Below, piece by piece: positions 6,194 through 8,568 of a stretch of DNA of 8,568 nucleotides. The DNA is from Bulleidia sp. (GTDB lineage: Bacteria > Bacillota_I > Bacilli_A > Erysipelotrichales > Erysipelotrichaceae). The position numbers and the translations under genes were made by a program. The notes beneath the pieces were generated by a model. It searched no databases. It was not told where the DNA came from and was given only the letters and a program-made list of their open reading frames with translations. Numbering within the stretch: the stretch's first letter is position 1; every line of letters starts with the position of its first letter. The stretch spans positions 1 through 8,568 of the forward strand of contig JAEDEK010000083.1 in NCBI GenBank assembly GCA_016293365.1. The letters run 5' to 3'.

Positions 6194-6562
6194 ATGGCGA
6201 AAATGACAAAGAGAGAAAGCGATGTCATGGAGATTTTCTGGAATCATCCTGGTGAACAGCTTTCCGCAAGTGATATCATGAATTATTCTGATGGATTAAG
6301 CATTTATACAATCCAGCAGATACTGCGTCGATTATTGGAAAACAACATGGTAGTTGTTTCGGGAGTCTCTACAAACAAAAAAGCTCTGATGAGGATGTAC
6401 AGTCCGGTATATTCCAGGGCTGAATACATATCCGGATCTGTGGATATGAAAACAATGGAGGCACTTGCCATGCATTTTGTATCAGATGTGGATGATGAGC
6501 AGATGTTGGAACGGATAAAACAGAAAATTGAACAGAGACAGAAAGAACTGAAAGGACAATAA
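6194..6562 (+). CDS. BlaI/MecI/CopY-family winged-helix repressor
   Basis: A 122-residue transcriptional repressor of the usual length for this family. Residues 1-75 match the winged helix-turn-helix: MTKRESDVMEIFW at the start, then SASDIMNY, the recognition-helix segment IYTIQQILRRLLENN, a beta wing VVVSGVSTNKK and the MYSPVYSRAEY end. Residues 85-122 form the helical dimerisation tail. In characterised BlaI systems the repressor dimer binds promoter dyads and is inactivated when a BlaR1 protease is activated; here the partner protease gene follows directly. Start at ATG 6194 with AAGGTG 7 nt upstream. The stop at 6560-6562 is 2 nt before the next ATG, so the two are translationally coupled. 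Likely targets are its own operon and the divergent secreted-protein unit. The sequence gives no sign of a copper or beta-lactam role: no beta-lactamase or copper genes are present. Confidence 0.93.
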   Translation: MAKMTKRESDVMEIFWNHPGEQLSASDIMNYSDGLSIYTIQQILRRLLENNMVVVSGVSTNKKALMRMYSPVYSRAEYISGSVDMKTMEALAMHFVSDVDDEQMLERIKQKIEQRQKELKGQ

Positions 6563-6564
6563 TC

Positions 6565-7629
6565 ATGCGGTTAACTCCATCATCCATTTTCATGACGGTT
6601 CTTATTTCAACTGTAATGATTTCTTTACTACATGTTATACTGACGCATTCCGGTTCGCATCGTCTGTTTAGATCGGATTTTCTGAGGATATTTACAGGGT
6701 GTACGGTATTACGTCTTGTTTTTCCTGTTGAGTTTCCGTTTACGATTACGATCATATCGTTAAAGGATATGATGAATCCTTTCATGGATGTGATTTACGG
6801 AAGGAATACAGGATATGATCTACGGAATCTGATTTTCGTAATCTGGTTGATTGGGCTTGTATGTTGTCTTTCAGTATTTCTCTTCAGATATTTCAAAGCG
6901 GAACAAGCATTCAAAGAGGTAGTGCGTACAGGTACAGTAAACAATACACCTGTTCCGGTGTGTTGCGATTCCATCATCAAAGAACCAATGGTCTTCTCCT
7001 TTCATCGGATGATTCTGATGCCAGAAATATCATATACAGGGCATGAAATAGACTATATTCTGGATCATGAGCAGACTCATATACAATATCATGATGGAAT
7101 GAAAACCGCGATGATGCATGTATTGTGTGCCATCTACTGGTGGTTCCCGATGGTGTGGTTATTGAAAAAGGATTTCCGGCTTTTTCAGGAAATTCGTACA
7201 GATGATGTGGTATGCAGGAAAATGGATGATCAACAGCTTTTGGATTATGCATCAGCGCTGGTTGAGATCAGGCAGAAAACATCTGATCATGACCATATGG
7301 AATTTACGGTCTGTGTAGTCGGTGAATCTGATCGGATTCTTGAAAACAGGATCGATTACCTGATCCTGGGAACATACCGTAGAAAAACACCGTCGATGGT
7401 ATTAGCGGCAGTGATGATTGTGCCGTGGTTGTGTAATGCGGTGATACTGGAACCACATTATGATGAGATCTTGAATCAGAAGGAAATGTACAGTGAAGCA
7501 CAGATGATGGATGGTGTTCTCATTCAGCGGAAGGATGGAATAATGGTTTATAGAAAAGATGGTATTGAGTATGTGGTGAAAGATCCATCCTGGGAAGTGT
7601 TTGACGGACTGGAGGTAATTGAGGAATGA
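6565..7629 (+). CDS. BlaR1-like M56-family membrane metalloprotease without penicillin-binding domain
   Basis: A 354-residue integral membrane protein. Hydrophobic segments are visible around 8-27, 42-66, 88-108, 181-200 and 277-295. The cytoplasmic peptidase part has the conserved KEPMVF...MILMP stretch (139-153) and the zinc motif HEQTH at 168-172. E209 in QEIRTDD sits where the third ligand of BlaR1/MecR1 proteases is found, so the catalytic site seems complete. BlaR1 ends in a penicillin-binding sensor domain of about 250 residues. Here only about 59 residues follow the last membrane segment, with a short internal repeat (QRKDGI, YRKDGI). The protein therefore probably senses something other than beta-lactams. 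Start at ATG 6565 with AAAGGA 8 nt upstream, 2 nt after the repressor stop. Its TGA overlaps the next ATG (ATGA). Expected role, by family: sense an external signal and trigger removal of the BlaI-like repressor. Confidence 0.9.
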   Translation: MRLTPSSIFMTVLISTVMISLLHVILTHSGSHRLFRSDFLRIFTGCTVLRLVFPVEFPFTITIISLKDMMNPFMDVIYGRNTGYDLRNLIFVIWLIGLVCCLSVFLFRYFKAEQAFKEVVRTGTVNNTPVPVCCDSIIKEPMVFSFHRMILMPEISYTGHEIDYILDHEQTHIQYHDGMKTAMMHVLCAIYWWFPMVWLLKKDFRLFQEIRTDDVVCRKMDDQQLLDYASALVEIRQKTSDHDHMEFTVCVVGESDRILENRIDYLILGTYRRKTPSMVLAAVMIVPWLCNAVILEPHYDEILNQKEMYSEAQMMDGVLIQRKDGIMVYRKDGIEYVVKDPSWEVFDGLEVIEE

Positions 7630-8072
7630 TTACAATGTTGAAGGGATTACTTGTCATTCAGCTTGCAGTGTGTACACAGACCATTTCACCACATGGAACA
7701 TATACTTTGAATGAGGAAACAATTGAGTGGATATATGAGATTCATGATGGAACAATCCGTCGACGGCAGTATAACTATACAACCAGTGAGTGGATTGGTG
7801 AGTGGGAAGAAGGCATGAGAATGTATGCGGAAAATGAAATGAGACAGGCATACGAATGGATGGAACAGAGATATCAAGGATGTGCGGATGATGAATATGT
7901 CATACGTGATGGCGGAGGGTTCTTTACCTTTGACAATGAAACTTCCAAAGCGGATCTCATACGACAAATTGAGGAAAAAGGACACAGAGCAGTTGTCATG
8001 ACCGTACGTGAATCAAAAGCAATTGATTATCAGAAATATCTGAATCTGATCAGCAAACCCGATTCGAAATGA
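7626..8072 (+). CDS. small secreted protein, paralogue of the protein at 5648-6034
   Basis: A 148-residue protein with a hydrophobic N-terminus (MLKGLLVIQLAVCTQTI), probably a signal peptide or membrane anchor. LAVC is a poor lipobox because V precedes the cysteine. The mature part starts with a W/Y-rich beta-like segment (EWIYEIHDGTIRRRQYNYTT). Residues 70-139 are homologous to the divergent secreted protein, sharing W78, E80, R82, DEY 89-91, GG 97-98, TV 126-127 and KYL 137-139 at matching spacing. I recognise no named family. The ATG overlaps the stop of the BlaR1-like gene (ATGA) and GGAGGT lies 9 nt upstream. A second in-frame ATG at 7635, with GAGGA 9 nt upstream, is equally acceptable and gives a more typical signal peptide. 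Being the last gene of the repressor/protease operon, it is probably an output of the system or part of signal sensing. Confidence 0.87.
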   Translation: MITMLKGLLVIQLAVCTQTISPHGTYTLNEETIEWIYEIHDGTIRRRQYNYTTSEWIGEWEEGMRMYAENEMRQAYEWMEQRYQGCADDEYVIRDGGGFFTFDNETSKADLIRQIEEKGHRAVVMTVRESKAIDYQKYLNLISKPDSK

Positions 8073-8088
8073 AACGGGTTTTTCATTT
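8055..8088 (+). terminator. terminator of the BlaI/BlaR1-like operon
   Basis: AAACCCG (8055-8061) pairs with CGGGTTT (8075-8081) and is followed by a T-rich tail (8079-8088). The 13-nt loop contains the TGA stop of the secreted-protein gene, so the hairpin overlaps the end of the coding region. Confidence 0.8.
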
Positions 8089-8122
8089 TCTGGAAAAGAA
8101 CATGTAAAATTTCTGTAAGGCA

Positions 8123-8128
8123 TATAAT
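8123..8128 (+). promoter_or_regulatory. -10 element of the MATE transporter promoter
   Basis: A perfect TATAAT, 24 nt before the ATG, just beyond the preceding terminator. I see no good -35 at 16-18 nt, so the promoter may depend on an activator or be weak. Confidence 0.5.
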
Positions 8129-8152
8129 GAAAAACAATTAGTGGAGGGAAAG

Positions 8153-8568
8153 ATGTCAAAAAGAATGTTTTCGGGTGCACAGTTAAGAAGACTGATTGCA
8201 CCACTGGTCATTGAACAGCTGCTTGTGATGCTTGTCGGTATGCTGGATACGATTATGGTATCCACTGCCGGAGAAGCTGCGATATCCGGTGTTTCCATTG
8301 TCAATGATGTCAACAACCTGATCATTGCATTGTTGTCAGCGCTGGCTGGAGGTGGCTCCGTCATTGTATCCCAGTATCTTGGATTCCATGATGAACAGAA
8401 TACTAAGCGTTCCGCATCACAGCTTGTCATGATCAGCCTTGTTGTTTCCACGGTTCTTGGTGTTTTGTGTGTGATATTCCATGAAGGTATTCTGAATCTG
8501 CTGTACAGCAGTATTGAAGCGGATGTGTTTGCCAGTGCAAAGGTGTATTTCTGGATTACAGCATTATC
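8153..8568 (+). CDS. MATE-family multidrug/Na+ efflux transporter, N-terminal part
   Basis: The first 138 codons of a polytopic membrane protein; the window ends mid-gene. The start MSKRMFSGAQLRRLIAPLVI, the first helix with LVGMLDTIMVS, GEAAISGVSIVND, and the ALAGGGSVIVSQYLG second helix are characteristic of MATE transporters (NorM/DinF/MepA relatives). These extrude drugs or metabolites using Na+ or H+ gradients. Hydrophobic segments cover about residues 14-35, 48-75, 88-110 and 127 onward. GGAGGG at 8143-8148 precedes the ATG by 4 nt. It has its own -10 and follows a terminator, so it is not part of the repressor operon. The substrate cannot be told from this part. Confidence 0.9.
   Translation, partial: MSKRMFSGAQLRRLIAPLVIEQLLVMLVGMLDTIMVSTAGEAAISGVSIVNDVNNLIIALLSALAGGGSVIVSQYLGFHDEQNTKRSASQLVMISLVVSTVLGVLCVIFHEGILNLLYSSIEADVFASAKVYFWITAL

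Noticed and set aside
7626..7673. Lipoprotein signal (LAVC) in the operon's secreted protein
   Set aside because: Valine directly before the cysteine does not fit a lipobox; an ordinary signal peptide or anchor is more likely.

Overview
The window looks like chromosomal DNA of a low-to-moderate GC Bacillota, with AT-rich intergenic regions, strong GGAGG ribosome binding sites, sigma-A-type TTGACA/TATAAT promoters and compact U-tailed terminators. The gene mix (a zinc-finger DUF4428-type protein, a PHP phosphatase, a CadA/ZntA ATPase and a BlaI/BlaR1-like pair) would suit a gut or oral Erysipelotrichia-like Firmicute. That lineage guess is weak because no marker gene is present.

Layout. Minus strand, positions 1-1893: the possible start codon of a gene leaving the left edge; a 299-aa protein with a CxxC...CxxC N-terminus and its own promoter and terminator; and a PHP-family histidinol-phosphatase-like enzyme whose promoter appears to give a leaderless mRNA. 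Plus strand, 1955-4607: a divergent promoter with an ArsR/SmtB-type operator, a P1B-2 Zn/Cd/Pb-exporting ATPase with three N-terminal metal-binding repeats, and a 12-bp-stem terminator. Positions 4608-4960 hold no intact gene. They carry a decayed gene with a signal-peptide-like start in one frame and a DnaJ-like zinc-knuckle C-terminus in another, followed by the terminator of the gene that runs toward it.

The right half (4961-8088) is the most interesting part. A BlaI-family repressor, a BlaR1-like M56 membrane metalloprotease and a small secreted protein form a tight plus-strand operon (8 nt between repressor stop and next start, 4-nt overlap, short RBS spacings, terminator at the end). 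Divergent from it is a second small secreted protein that is clearly a paralogue of the operon's third gene, followed by another secreted-protein gene interrupted by a single in-frame TAA just after its signal peptide. The shared 159-bp intergenic region holds back-to-back promoters and perfect and imperfect dyads. My reading (inference) is a signal-responsive module: the M56 protease senses something at the cell surface, inactivates the BlaI-like repressor, and both transcripts deliver small exported proteins. The BlaR1-like protein has no penicillin-binding sensor domain, only a tail of about 59 residues, so the signal is probably not a beta-lactam.

The window ends inside a MATE-family efflux transporter with its own -10 element and RBS.
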